From CAMLIZ01 sp036231905 (GTDB lineage: Bacteria > Pseudomonadota > Gammaproteobacteria > Burkholderiales > Burkholderiaceae_C), in the NCBI RefSeq assembly GCF_036231905.1, contig NZ_JAZARE010000010.1, positions 186,001 through 250,000 on the forward strand: a DNA stretch of 64,000 bases, read 5' to 3'. Below are positions 34,817-44,904 of the stretch, in pieces. Each line of letters opens with the position of its first letter. The stretch's first letter is position 1. The notes under the pieces are model-generated. The model searched no databases, was not told where the DNA came from, and was given only the letters and a program-made list of their open reading frames with translations. Position numbers and translations under genes: made by a program.

Positions 34817-36115
34817 TCAGCCCGATTGTCCCGCCTGCGCCGCCAGCCAACGCCGCGCGCCCTCACCGGCGGCGCGGCCGGTGGCGAAGCAGGCGGTCAG
34901 CAGGTAACCCCCGGTGGGGGCTTCCCAGTCCAGCATCTCGCCGGCGCAGAACACACCCGGCAGCGCCTGCAGCATCAGGCCGTCGTCCAGGGCCTCGAAA
35001 CGCACGCCGCCCGCGGTGCTGATCGCCTCGTCCACCGGCCGCGGCGCCCGCAGCGTGAGCGGGAGGGCCTTGAGCGCATGCGCCAGCTGCTGTGGGTCGG
35101 CCAGTTGTTCCGGGCGCAGCAGTTCATGCAGCAGGGCCATCTTGATGCCCTGCACGCCGAGCCGGCTCTTCAGGTGCGTGGACAGGCTGCGCGGTCCGCG
35201 CGGCCGGCGGGTTTCGGCCAGCACCTGCTCGAAGCTGTGGTCGGGCAGCAGGTCCAGCCACCAGGTGGCGCTGCCCTGCGCTTCGATGGCATTGCGCAGG
35301 CGAGCACTGAACGCATAGACCAGGCTGCCTTCGACGCCGGTGTCCGTGATGACGAACTCACCCTGCTGGCGCGCGCCGCCGGCGGCCGCATCCCCGAACG
35401 CCGCAGCCACGGGCTTGACCGGCTGGCCGGCAAAACGCTGGCGCAGGTGCTCGCTCCAGCCCTCGCGCCCCGCAGCGGTGGGCGCCACGTCGAAGCCGCA
35501 GTTCGCGGGCTTCAGCGGCGCGATGTCGACGCTGCGCGAGCGCAGCCACGGCACCCAGGCGCCATCGGAGCCCAGGCGCGCCCAGCTGGCACCACCCAGC
35601 GCGAGCACGGTGGCGTCGGCGCGCTGTTGCACCTCGCCCGTGGGCGCCTGGAAGCGCAGCGCGCCATCGGCCGACCATCCCAGCCAGCGATGGCGGGTGT
35701 GCAAGTGCAGCCCGCTGGCGCGCAGCCGCTGCAGCCAGGCGCGCAGCAAGGGTGCGGCCTTCATGTCGGTGGGAAACACACGCCCCGACGTGCCCACGAA
35801 AGTGGCGATGCCCAGCGCTGCCGCCCACTGGCGCAGCGCATCGGCACCGAAGCGCCGCACCCAGGGCGCCAGCGCCTCGCGCCGCTCGGCATAACGCCCG
35901 AGGAAGGGCTCGATCGGTTCAGAATGCGTGAGGTTGAGCCCACCGCGGCCGGCGAGCAGGAACTTGCGCCCCACCGACGGCATGGCATCGAACAGGTCCA
36001 CCTGCACCCCGCCCTGCAACAGCACTTCGGCCGCCATCAGGCCGGCCGGGCCGCCGCCGATCACAGCCACTCGAGGGGCAGAAGTGGACGTCGGCGGTGC
36101 GGGCACTGGGCTCAT
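34817..36115 (-). CDS. NAD(P)/FAD-dependent oxidoreductase of the HI0933/BaiN type (TIGR03862-like)
   Basis: A 432-residue flavoprotein. RVAVIGGGPAGLMAAEVLLQ is the FAD-binding motif at about 15-35, followed by GRKFLLAGRGGLNLTHSEP, the strong family signature. TGVEGSLVYAFSARLRNA lies in the middle, and AISTAGGVRFEALDDG and GVFCAGEMLDWEAPTGGYLLT close the protein. The family includes BaiN and other uncharacterised aminoacetone-oxidase-like flavoproteins; the physiological substrate here is not known. The ATG at 36115 is used; a GTG two codons earlier is in frame. It is divergent from the receiver/coiled-coil gene. Confidence 0.87.
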   Translation of the reverse strand: MSPVPAPPTSTSAPRVAVIGGGPAGLMAAEVLLQGGVQVDLFDAMPSVGRKFLLAGRGGLNLTHSEPIEPFLGRYAERREALAPWVRRFGADALRQWAAALGIATFVGTSGRVFPTDMKAAPLLRAWLQRLRASGLHLHTRHRWLGWSADGALRFQAPTGEVQQRADATVLALGGASWARLGSDGAWVPWLRSRSVDIAPLKPANCGFDVAPTAAGREGWSEHLRQRFAGQPVKPVAAAFGDAAAGGARQQGEFVITDTGVEGSLVYAFSARLRNAIEAQGSATWWLDLLPDHSFEQVLAETRRPRGPRSLSTHLKSRLGVQGIKMALLHELLRPEQLADPQQLAHALKALPLTLRAPRPVDEAISTAGGVRFEALDDGLMLQALPGVFCAGEMLDWEAPTGGYLLTACFATGRAAGEGARRWLAAQAGQSG

Positions 36116-36278
36116 GGGCACAGTCTATCGGCGCAGGTGTCCACATCCCCTGCATGCACCGCAGCGCGCTTGCAGCCGGAATGTCCGTGAAATAGGCCCG
36201 GGGCCCACCGCCACATCGGCTGATCGAAGCGTGCCCGCCGCCGATATGCTGCTTTGAGTGGCCGGCATGTGCCCGCCG

Positions 36279-37460
36279 ATGGAACTTCTTCACAACATGA
36301 CCGAAATCCTCCTGTGGCTGATGTTGGCCGGCGCTGTGGTGGTGCTGGCCGGCGTGGCATGGCGCCGGCGTGCGCAGATGCGTCACCGTGCGCGCGCCCG
36401 CGCCGAGGCCGCGCTGATGGCCGCCGAGACGGCACGCGCGCAAGCCCGCCAGCGGGCAGAGGAGCAGGCGAAGGCGCAGGCCAGCCTCGCGGCCGAAGAG
36501 GCCGCACGCGCGCAGGCGCAACGGCAGGCCGAAGCAGAAGCGGCTGCCCTGCGGCAACGCGAAGCCGACGAAGCCGCCCGCGTGCAGGCGCTGCGCGCCG
36601 CCGAGGAAGCGGCCCGTGCACAGGCCAGGCGCGACGCCGAACAGGCCGCCCAGGAGCAGGCACAGCGCATCGCCGCCGAGCAGGCCGAACGTGAAGCGGC
36701 CCGCGCCGAAGCCGAGCGCCTGGCGAACGAGCAGGCCCAGCGCGCCGCCCAAGCGGCCCGGCTGGAGGCCCAACGCGCGGCAGAAGAAGCCGAGCGCCGC
36801 GCCACGGCCGAAGCTGCACGGCAGGCTTTCGAGCGGGCCGCCGCACGCGAAGCGGCGCGCCGGGAAGCCGAACGGGCCGCTGCAGAAGCCGAAGCCCGTC
36901 TGCAGGCCGAACGAGCAGCCGAGGCACAAGCCGCACGCGAAGCGGCTGCGCGCGCCGAAGCGGCCCGCATCGAAGCCGCTCGCCTGGCAGCGGAGCGTGC
37001 GCGCCAGCAGGCCGAACGCGAAGCCGCCCAGGTCATGGCCGCCGCGGCCCGCAAGCCGCGCGAGCAGACGCTGGTGATGGTGGCCGACGATTCCAAGATC
37101 GTTCGCGTCAAGACCGGCCGGCTGCTCACCCAGCACCAGTACCAGGTGTGTTTTGCCGAAGACGGCCTGGACGCCGCGCGCCAGATCGCCGAACGCCAGC
37201 CCGACGTGCTGATCACCGACGTCGAGATGCCGGGCATGGACGGCTTCCAGCTCACCGAGCATGTGCGCCAGAACCCGCGCACCGCCAACATCCCGGTGAT
37301 CATGATCACCGCCGCCGATGAGCGCCATCGCGACGATGCGGCGCGTGCGGGCGTGAGCGTGCTGCTGGGCAAGCCGTATCCGGAAGACGAGCTGATCGCC
37401 CGCATCGAGGCCAGCCTGCGGGCCGGCGACGCCGCCACGCGGCCGATGGAACTGGCTTAA
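36279..37460 (+). CDS. membrane-anchored coiled-coil response regulator (TM - long coiled coil - REC)
   Basis: About 393 residues with an unusual layout. One transmembrane helix is at the N-terminus (TEILLWLMLAGAVVVLAGVAW). About 225 residues of Ala/Glu/Arg/Gln-rich sequence follow, with repeating AEEAARAQA-type heptads: a long continuous coiled coil similar in composition to TolA. A C-terminal CheY-like receiver starts at TLVMVADDSKIVRVKTGRLL. The phosphoacceptor is Asp314 in VLITDVEMPGMDG; the Thr and Lys of the switch are in MITAADE and LLGKPYPED. No output domain is present. Several ATGs (36267, 36279, 36297) could be the start and the ribosome site does not decide. It overlaps the end of the convergent RlmN-like gene by four bases. 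Confidence 0.8.
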   Translation: MELLHNMTEILLWLMLAGAVVVLAGVAWRRRAQMRHRARARAEAALMAAETARAQARQRAEEQAKAQASLAAEEAARAQAQRQAEAEAAALRQREADEAARVQALRAAEEAARAQARRDAEQAAQEQAQRIAAEQAEREAARAEAERLANEQAQRAAQAARLEAQRAAEEAERRATAEAARQAFERAAAREAARREAERAAAEAEARLQAERAAEAQAAREAAARAEAARIEAARLAAERARQQAEREAAQVMAAAARKPREQTLVMVADDSKIVRVKTGRLLTQHQYQVCFAEDGLDAARQIAERQPDVLITDVEMPGMDGFQLTEHVRQNPRTANIPVIMITAADERHRDDAARAGVSVLLGKPYPEDELIARIEASLRAGDAATRPMELA

Positions 37461-38515
37461 GCCCCGGCGGGCACCGCCCGCACTGGAATGCGCACCCGCG
37501 TGCCCAGCTCGCGGGCGCGCAACTGGCCGCAGCCGCCGTCCACGTCCTGCCCCGCGCTCTGGCGCAGCTTGGTCAGCACGCCGCGCCGATGCAGGCTGCG
37601 CGCGATTTCCGCCGCGCGGGCCCACGAAGGCCGCTTGAACGCCAGCCCGTCCACCGTGTTGTACGGGATCATGTTCATGATCGCGTACTTGCCCTGCAGC
37701 AGGCGCACGATGCCGTCGATCTCGTCGTCGCCGTCGTTGATGCCTTCGAGCAGGGTCCACTGGTACTGGATCGGGTAGCCGGTCGCGCGCGCATAGGCTT
37801 CGCCCAGCGCCACCAGTTCGGCCGGCTCGATGCGCGGTGCGCGCGGCATCAGGCTGGCGCGCAGATCGGCCTTGGTGGAATGCAGGCTCAACGCCAGCGC
37901 CGGCTTCACCGGGCCCGCCGGCAGGCGTTCGAACACCCGCGGATCGCCCACCGTCGAGAACACCAGGTTCTTGTGGCCGATGCCGCCGGCCGTGCCCAGC
38001 AGCTCGATGGCTTCCAGCACGTTGTCCAGGTTGTGGGCCGGTTCGCCCATGCCCATGAACACCACCTTCTTCACCGGCCGCTGGCGGCGCGCCAGCACCA
38101 CCTGGCCCACGATCTCCGCGCTGCCCAGCTGGCGCAGAAGGCCGTCGCGCCCGGTCATGCAGAAGACGCAGCCGACGGCGCAGCCGGCCTGGGTGGACAC
38201 GCACACGCCGTCGCGCGGCAGCAGCACGCTCTCCACCGTCTGGCCATCGGCCAGCTGCACCAGCAGGCGTGCCGATCCATCCTCGCCGGGGTGTTCGGAG
38301 TGCAGGCGCGCCAGCCGGTCCAGATCGGCCTCCAGCGCGGGCAGCGCCTCGCGCAGCTGGCGGGGCAGAAAGTCCTCCGGCCGCCGCTTGCCGCTGGATT
38401 GCGGCAGGGCCTGCGCCCACAGGCGAAGCACCCGCTGTTCATGCGGCGGCGCTGCGCCGCCGGCGCGCAGGCGGTCGCGGATGTCCTGCACACGCATGAG
38501 GGCCGTCGTCTCCAT
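37457..38515 (-). CDS. RlmN/Cfr-family radical SAM RNA methyltransferase
   Basis: A 352-residue radical-SAM enzyme of the adenosine-C2/C8 RNA methyltransferase family. The cluster cysteines are at 112, 116 and 119 (CAVGCVFC), VVFMGMGEPAHNLDNVLEAI is the Gly-rich motif, and the second catalytic cysteine lies near 329 in GGCGQL. PIQYQWTLLEGINDGDDE and NMIPYNTVDG are family blocks. Several motifs differ from housekeeping RlmN, which normally reads MGMGEPLxNxxNV and DDIDAACGQL. RlmN is also usually near ndk/ispG in Burkholderiales. It is probably a paralogue with an unknown target rather than RlmN itself. Confidence 0.82.
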   Translation of the reverse strand: METTALMRVQDIRDRLRAGGAAPPHEQRVLRLWAQALPQSSGKRRPEDFLPRQLREALPALEADLDRLARLHSEHPGEDGSARLLVQLADGQTVESVLLPRDGVCVSTQAGCAVGCVFCMTGRDGLLRQLGSAEIVGQVVLARRQRPVKKVVFMGMGEPAHNLDNVLEAIELLGTAGGIGHKNLVFSTVGDPRVFERLPAGPVKPALALSLHSTKADLRASLMPRAPRIEPAELVALGEAYARATGYPIQYQWTLLEGINDGDDEIDGIVRLLQGKYAIMNMIPYNTVDGLAFKRPSWARAAEIARSLHRRGVLTKLRQSAGQDVDGGCGQLRARELGTRVRIPVRAVPAGA

Positions 38516-38543
38516 CCAGGCATGGTAGCGGCGGCCCGGCGCG

Positions 38544-39488
38544 TCACTTCAACGGCAGGTAGATGTCCGTGCGGAGTTGCTCGGCCGGCGTGCTGTCGGG
38601 GTCGTCCACATAGTGCTCGAAGGGCGGGGTGTCGCGCAGCGCATAGCCGGTGGCGGGCAGCCAGTCGTGGTAGACGCGCTGCCAGGTGGTGTGCAGGTCC
38701 TCGTAAGGCCCCACGTGGCGGAACACCGCGAAGCGGCCACCCGGCAGCTCGTGCCATTGCAGCGTGCCAGTGAGGGGGATGTCCGGCTTCGTGCACTGGC
38801 CGCTGCGGGTGGCGAGGTCGTAGTCGAACACCGTGGCGCACCACATGCGCGCGTTCTGGTCGTCCGGGCCTTCGGGGTCGTCCGGCATCACGGCGATGCA
38901 GCTGCCCATGCGCTGCTGCAGGCCGGCCGCCTGCACCGCGGGCATCAGCTCGCCGAAGCCCTGCTGGGCGGCGCGCGTCATGTCGCCATTGCTCATGCCG
39001 CGGCCGGTGGCGGCGAGGAAGGTCAGCGTGGGGATCTCGATCAATTGCGGTTGCAGCATGGGATGGGCTCCTGTGGCGGGGGGGATGGACAAGGGGCTGC
39101 GGCGGTCGAACAGCCGCTGCCAGTGGGGCTGGGTACCGGCACGCACCGCCGTCGGCGTGGTGTCGAGCTCGCGGCGCATCGCCTTGGCCAGCGCCTGCGC
39201 GGATTCGTAGCCCACCGCCAGGGCCACCTCGATGACCGGCAGCTCGCCCTGGCCCAGCAGCTCGCAGGCACGCTGCAGGCGCCGCCAGGTGACGTAGCCC
39301 GCCACCGTGGTGCCGAAGTACGCGCGGAACATGCGCTGGAAGTGGTGCGGCGACATGGCCGCGCGGCGGGCCAGCGTGTCGGTGTCCAGCCGGTCGGCCA
39401 GGTGCGCGTCGGCATGCTCCACTGCACGCGACAGCAGCTCGAGGTAGCGCACCGGCGGGTGGGTGGGAGGGGCGTCTTTGGAAGGCAT
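38544..39488 (-). CDS. AraC-family regulator with GyrI-like ligand-binding domain
   Basis: A 314-residue regulator related to Rob/SoxS-GyrI fusions. Two helix-turn-helix motifs lie in the first 110 residues: LDTDTLARRAAMSPHHFQRM and VIEVALAVGYESAQALAKAMRRE. A C-terminal GyrI/BmrR-like effector domain begins near 140 (LIEIPTLTFLAATGRGMSN) and ends with YHDWLPATGYALRDTPPFEHY. Such proteins bind amphipathic small molecules. The ATG at 39488 is preferred over one 42 bases upstream. It is divergent from the helicase gene. Confidence 0.88.
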   Translation of the reverse strand: MPSKDAPPTHPPVRYLELLSRAVEHADAHLADRLDTDTLARRAAMSPHHFQRMFRAYFGTTVAGYVTWRRLQRACELLGQGELPVIEVALAVGYESAQALAKAMRRELDTTPTAVRAGTQPHWQRLFDRRSPLSIPPATGAHPMLQPQLIEIPTLTFLAATGRGMSNGDMTRAAQQGFGELMPAVQAAGLQQRMGSCIAVMPDDPEGPDDQNARMWCATVFDYDLATRSGQCTKPDIPLTGTLQWHELPGGRFAVFRHVGPYEDLHTTWQRVYHDWLPATGYALRDTPPFEHYVDDPDSTPAEQLRTDIYLPLK

Positions 39489-39579
39489 GGCTGCATTCTG
39501 GCCAGCGGCGTGGCCGCCCGCGTGTCCCATCGTGCTGGATCGGGTGGGCTAGAGTCCACACCGCACCGACCCTGCCCGC

Positions 39580-41802
39580 ATGCCCACTTCCAGTCCAAAC
39601 AGCCCTGCCTTGCCCGACCCCCGGCACCTCAGCCGCGTGCCTGCCCACCTGACGCCCGAGCAGGTGGAGCGCATCCGCAAGGCGGCCTACAACCTGCCGC
39701 AGGTGAACAAACCGGCCGACTTTGCGGCCGGCCATGGCGAGCCCAGCGACGAGCACCTGCACCACCTGGGACTGATCCTGCTGCAAAAGGGCGTGGCGGG
39801 GTCGAGGCCCAGCCGCTGGATCGCTCCCGCCTGCATGGACGCGGCCCTCACCCATCTCGACGAGCTCGGCTCGGGCGGCGCGTTGCGTGCGGCACTGAAC
39901 GAGCGCAGCGCCCAGCTGGAGTCCATGGGCATCACGCGGCATGGCACCGGCTGGCATCGGCAGTACAGCCAGCCCTTGAAGCTGTCCGAAGCCAGCTGGC
40001 GCCTGACGCTGGCCTACCAGGCGCCGGTGAACACCGAGGCGGTGTGGGCCTTCTTCCGCGGTGGCGACAAGGCCGCTTTGCGCCAGGCGCTGGGGCCCCA
40101 ACCGCCCTGGCCCGACACGCCCGCGCTCACGGCCCACATCGACCGCCTGCTGCGCCGCAGCGAGGCCTACGCCGCCCGGCAGATCGACCAGTTGCTGCCG
40201 CGCCTGCAGGCGGAGCTGGCGCAGCCGCGGCCGCTGGCCGAACTGGAAGCGGCCTGCACGCGGGTGCAGGACCGCTGGGAACACCGTGTCGCCGAGCAGA
40301 ACACACTGCACAGCCTGAACAGCGAGCTCGCCTTCCAGGGCTACCCCGACACCTTCGACAAGGCCCGCCGGCTGCAGCGCAGCGTCACCCTGTTCGTGGG
40401 CCCGCCCAACAGCGGCAAGACCCACGCCGCCTTCGAGCGCCTGGCCAAGGCGCATGACGGCTGCTACCTGGCACCACTGCGCCTGCTGGCGCTGGAAGGC
40501 CGCGACCGGCTGGTGGGCCGGGGCGTGGCCTGCTCGCTGCTCACTGGGGAGGAGAACGTGCCGGCAGAAGGCGCGCGCGTGGTGTCCAGCACCATCGAGA
40601 TGCTGTCCACCAGCAAGCCGGTGGAAGTGGCGGTGATCGACGAAGCGCAGATGATCTTCGACGCCTCGCGCGGCTGGGCCTGGACCCAGGCGATCGTGGG
40701 CGTGCCGGCCAACGAGGTGCTGATCATCTGCTCGGCCTATGCGGTGCCCGCCATCGAGAACCTGCTGCGCCTGTGCGGCGAAAGCTGCACCGTGCGCCAT
40801 TTCGAGCGCAAGCAGCATGTGCAGCTGCTGCCCACGCCGGTGGCGCTGCCCTCGCTGAAGAAGGGCGATGCGGTGGTGGCCTTCAGCCGGCGTGACGTGC
40901 TGATGCTGCGCGACCAGATCGCGGCCAACGGCCATCCGGTGTCGGTGATCTATGGCGCCCTGCCGCCGGAGGTGCGGCGGCGCGAGGCGGAGCGCTTTGC
41001 GCAAGGCGAGTCGCACATCCTGGTGGCCACCGATGCGATCGGCATGGGCCTGAACCTGCCGATCCGCCGCGTGGTGTTCAGCACCATGACCAAGTTCGAC
41101 GGCCAGAGCGACCGGCCGCTCACCGAGTCGGAAGTGCACCAGATCGCCGGCCGCGCCGGGCGCTTCGGCATGCACGAGGAAGGTTTTGCCGGCGTGCTGA
41201 AGGAGGCAGAGCCCACCGCCATGCGCGCGCTCGGCGACCTGCTGCACAAGCCTCCGCGTGCGCCGCAGCCCTTCAAGGCCCCGGTGGCGCCCAACTGGTG
41301 GCATGTGGACACCATCGCCTCGCGGCTGCACCTGCGCCGCCTGCACGACGTGCTGCGCATCTTCATGGACCAGCTCAAGCTGGACAGCGCGCACTTCCAG
41401 GTGGCCGAGCTGGAGCAGATGCTGGAACTGGCCGAGGAGCTGGACCGGGTGGCCGGCAAGCTGCCGCTGAAGGAACGTTTCATCTACGCGCAGGCCCCGG
41501 TGGACACCCGCACCGAAGGCCAGGTGCAGGAGTTCCTCAACTGGACCAGCAACCATGCACTCTCCGGCAAGGCGGGCGACCCCTGGTTCCTGGACGAGGT
41601 GGACGAACACAGCCGGCTGGACCGCATGGAGCAGGCGCTGCGCTCCTGCACGCTGTGGCTGTGGCTGGACCTGCGGTTCCCGCGCGTGTACGGCCACCTG
41701 GAAGAGGTGCTGGACCTGCGCTCGCGCCTGAACGACGGCATCGAGCGCCAGCTCAAGGGCAAGCGGCCGCTGGCCCAGATGCGCCGGCGCGTGCGGCGCT
41801 GA
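39580..41802 (+). CDS. Suv3-like superfamily 2 RNA helicase
   Basis: A 740-residue protein related to the mitochondrial RNA helicase SUPV3L1/Suv3, a degradosome partner. An N-terminal region of about 260 residues precedes the helicase core. Motif I is FVGPPNSGKTHAAFERLA (near 273), motif II is VIDEAQMI (near 353), motif V is VATDAIGMGLNLPI and motif VI is HQIAGRAGRFG (near 520). The C-terminal part (RLHLRRLHDVLRIFMDQL, ELAEELDRVAGKLPLKERF) matches the Suv3 helical extension. RNA unwinding is expected; partners in this organism are unknown. The ATG at 39580 begins the reading frame after the divergent regulator. Confidence 0.88.
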   Translation: MPTSSPNSPALPDPRHLSRVPAHLTPEQVERIRKAAYNLPQVNKPADFAAGHGEPSDEHLHHLGLILLQKGVAGSRPSRWIAPACMDAALTHLDELGSGGALRAALNERSAQLESMGITRHGTGWHRQYSQPLKLSEASWRLTLAYQAPVNTEAVWAFFRGGDKAALRQALGPQPPWPDTPALTAHIDRLLRRSEAYAARQIDQLLPRLQAELAQPRPLAELEAACTRVQDRWEHRVAEQNTLHSLNSELAFQGYPDTFDKARRLQRSVTLFVGPPNSGKTHAAFERLAKAHDGCYLAPLRLLALEGRDRLVGRGVACSLLTGEENVPAEGARVVSSTIEMLSTSKPVEVAVIDEAQMIFDASRGWAWTQAIVGVPANEVLIICSAYAVPAIENLLRLCGESCTVRHFERKQHVQLLPTPVALPSLKKGDAVVAFSRRDVLMLRDQIAANGHPVSVIYGALPPEVRRREAERFAQGESHILVATDAIGMGLNLPIRRVVFSTMTKFDGQSDRPLTESEVHQIAGRAGRFGMHEEGFAGVLKEAEPTAMRALGDLLHKPPRAPQPFKAPVAPNWWHVDTIASRLHLRRLHDVLRIFMDQLKLDSAHFQVAELEQMLELAEELDRVAGKLPLKERFIYAQAPVDTRTEGQVQEFLNWTSNHALSGKAGDPWFLDEVDEHSRLDRMEQALRSCTLWLWLDLRFPRVYGHLEEVLDLRSRLNDGIERQLKGKRPLAQMRRRVRR

Positions 41803-41819
41803 GGCCACGGCACATCGCC

Positions 41820-42638
41820 ATGAAGGCCACTGCGCGTACCGCCGCCGGCAACACCCGCCCGCGGGCGCCGCGCCCCAAGGAAGACCGCCATTTCGTGGCG
41901 GCGCTGGCGCGCGGGCTCGAGGTACTGGCGTGTTTCCGTTCGGGCGACAAGGCACTCGGCAACGGCGAGATCGCCCAGCGTTGCGGCCTGCCCAAGTCCA
42001 CCGTGTCCCGCCTCACCACCACTTTGGCGCGGCTGGGCTACCTGGCCCCGGTGGAGGACACCGGCAAGTACCGCCTGGGAAGCGCCGTCCTGTCGCTCGG
42101 CAGCGCCATGCTGGCCCGCATGGACGTGCGCCAGGTGGCCCGCCCGCTCATGCTGGAGCTGGCCGAACACTCGCGCGCCATGGTGTCGCTGGCCACGCGC
42201 GACCGGCTGTCGATGATCTATGTGGAGAACTGCCGCAGCAGCGCCGCGCTCACCTTGTCGCTGGACGTGGGCTCGCGCGTACCGGTGGCCACCTCGGCGA
42301 TCGGGCGCGCCTACCTGGCCGCCTGCGCAGAGCGCGAGCGGCGCGACGTGATGGAACAGGTGGAGCAGCTGGACCCTGTGGCCTGGCCCGGCATCCGCCG
42401 CGGCATCGAGCAGGCGGTGGCGGACCATCAGCAGCTGGGCGTGGCCTGCTCCTTCGGTGACTGGCAGAAGGACGTGAACGCGATCGCGCGTGCGGTGAAC
42501 CCCGGCGGCGGCATGCCGCTGATGGCCATCAACTGCGGCGGCCCGTCGTTCAACCTGTCGAAGGAATTTCTGCTGAACGAAGCGCGCCCGCGGCTGATCG
42601 AGCTGGTGCAGCGCATCGAGGATCAGCTGCTGCGCTGA
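41820..42638 (+). CDS. IclR-family transcriptional regulator
   Basis: A 272-residue regulator. The winged helix-turn-helix lies at about 25-85: FVAALARGLEVLACFRSGDK, then NGEIAQRCGLPKSTVSRLTTTL. The C-terminal IclR effector domain contains MVSLATRDRLSMIYVENCRSS, GSRVPVATSAIGRAYLAAC and GVACSFGDWQKDVNAIARAV. The ATG at 41820 lies 17 bases after the helicase stop. Its likely targets are the binding protein and hydrolase genes immediately downstream, which have an inverted repeat in their promoter region. Confidence 0.92.
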   Translation: MKATARTAAGNTRPRAPRPKEDRHFVAALARGLEVLACFRSGDKALGNGEIAQRCGLPKSTVSRLTTTLARLGYLAPVEDTGKYRLGSAVLSLGSAMLARMDVRQVARPLMLELAEHSRAMVSLATRDRLSMIYVENCRSSAALTLSLDVGSRVPVATSAIGRAYLAACAERERRDVMEQVEQLDPVAWPGIRRGIEQAVADHQQLGVACSFGDWQKDVNAIARAVNPGGGMPLMAINCGGPSFNLSKEFLLNEARPRLIELVQRIEDQLLR

Positions 42639-42675
42639 CCATCGGCGCACACCCTGGTTTACAGCGCAGGAAGCG

Positions 42676-42696
42676 TTCCGATACGATGGATCGGAA
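42676..42696. promoter_or_regulatory. inverted repeat TTCCGAT-N7-ATCGGAA, candidate IclR operator
   Basis: Two perfect seven-base arms separated by seven bases lie in the 100-base gap between the IclR gene and the binding-protein gene. The position just after a regulator gene and before its probable target, and the length of 21 bp, fit an IclR-family site. Confidence 0.55.
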
Positions 42697-42738
42697 GCAA
42701 AACCAAATTCTGCAGTGCAGAACACGATTGGAGACGCC

Positions 42739-43718
42739 TTGAGCCGTGACCTTTCACCCACCCGCCGCAGCCTGCTGACCGCCGCTGCCGCCGCGGCGCT
42801 TGTGGCGCCCTGGACCTCGACTTTCGCGGACACCTATCCCAGCCGCCCCATCACCTTGATCGTGCCCTGGCCCGCCGGCGGCTCCACCGACCGACACATG
42901 CGCGGCCTGGCGGAGATCGCCAGCAAGCACCTGGGCCAGACCATCGTGGTGGAGAACAAGCCCGGCGCCGGCGGCACCCTGGGCCCCAGCAGCATGGCGA
43001 TGACCGCCAAGCCGGACGGCTACACCATCGCCCAATACCCCATGGGCATGCTGCGGGTGCCGCACATGCAGAAGACGCCGTGGCATCCGATCAACGACTT
43101 CAGCTTCATCCTCGGCGTGTCGGGTTATACCTTCGGCCTGACGGTGCGGGCCGATTCGCCCTTCAAGACCTTCAACGAGTACATCGAGGCCGCGCGCCAG
43201 AAGCCCAACACCATCGACTACGGCTCGACCGGCATCGGCACCTCGCCGCACCTGCTGATGGAAGAGCTGGCCGACAACGCCAAGGTGCAACTGGTGCACG
43301 TGCCCTTCAAGGGCAACGCCGACATGCAGCAGGCCCTGCTGGGCGGGCATGTCATGGCGCAAAGCGACGCCACCGGCTGGGACAAGTTCGTGGACAGCGG
43401 CCAGATGCGCCTGCTGGTCACCTTTGGCGAGAAGCGCACCCGCCGCTGGCCCAACGTGCCCACCGCCAAGGAGCTCGGCTACAACGTGGTGTCCAGCTCA
43501 CCCTACGGACTGGCGGGCCCCAAGGGCATGGACCCGGCCATCGTGAAGACGCTGCATGACGCGTTCAAGAAGGCGATGGACGACCCCAAGCACCTGGCCC
43601 TGCTGGAGCAGCTGAACCAGGACCTCTGGTACCGCAACGGCGATGAATACCGCCAATGGGCCGTCGCCACCTTCGCCAAGGACAAGGCGCTGATCGAGCG
43701 CCTGGGGCTGGCGGCCAA

Positions 43719-43722
<4 letters not shown>
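42739..43722 (+). CDS. Bug-family tripartite tricarboxylate transporter substrate-binding protein
   Basis: A 327-residue periplasmic binding protein. The preferred start is TTG 42739 with GGAGA five bases upstream, giving MSRDLSPTRRSLLTAAAAAALVAPW, a signal peptide with a twin-arginine-like RR. A GTG 24 bases earlier is possible. Bug-fold motifs are YPSRPITLIVPWPAGGSTDR, VVENKPGAGGTLG, NTIDYGSTGIGTSPHLLMEEL and VPFKGNADMQQALLGGHV. No membrane subunits (TctA/TctB type) are adjacent, which is common for orphan Bug proteins in Burkholderiales. Its stop overlaps the start of the hydrolase gene. Confidence 0.93.
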
Positions 43723-44897
<1,175 letters not shown>

Positions 44898-44904
44898 GCC
44901 GGGT

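Noticed and set aside
36420..37040. Possible tandem DNA repeat array
   Set aside because: The repetition comes from codons of an Ala/Glu/Arg coiled coil inside a good reading frame; unit lengths are irregular, so it is coding and not a separate repeat or CRISPR.
37457..38515. Calling the gene rlmN
   Set aside because: Motif differences and genomic position suggest a paralogue; without the rest of the genome the symbol would be a guess.
38155..41955. 1266-codon minus-strand ORF
   Set aside because: Antisense to the Suv3-like helicase and out of frame across the AraC gene; no recognisable motif.
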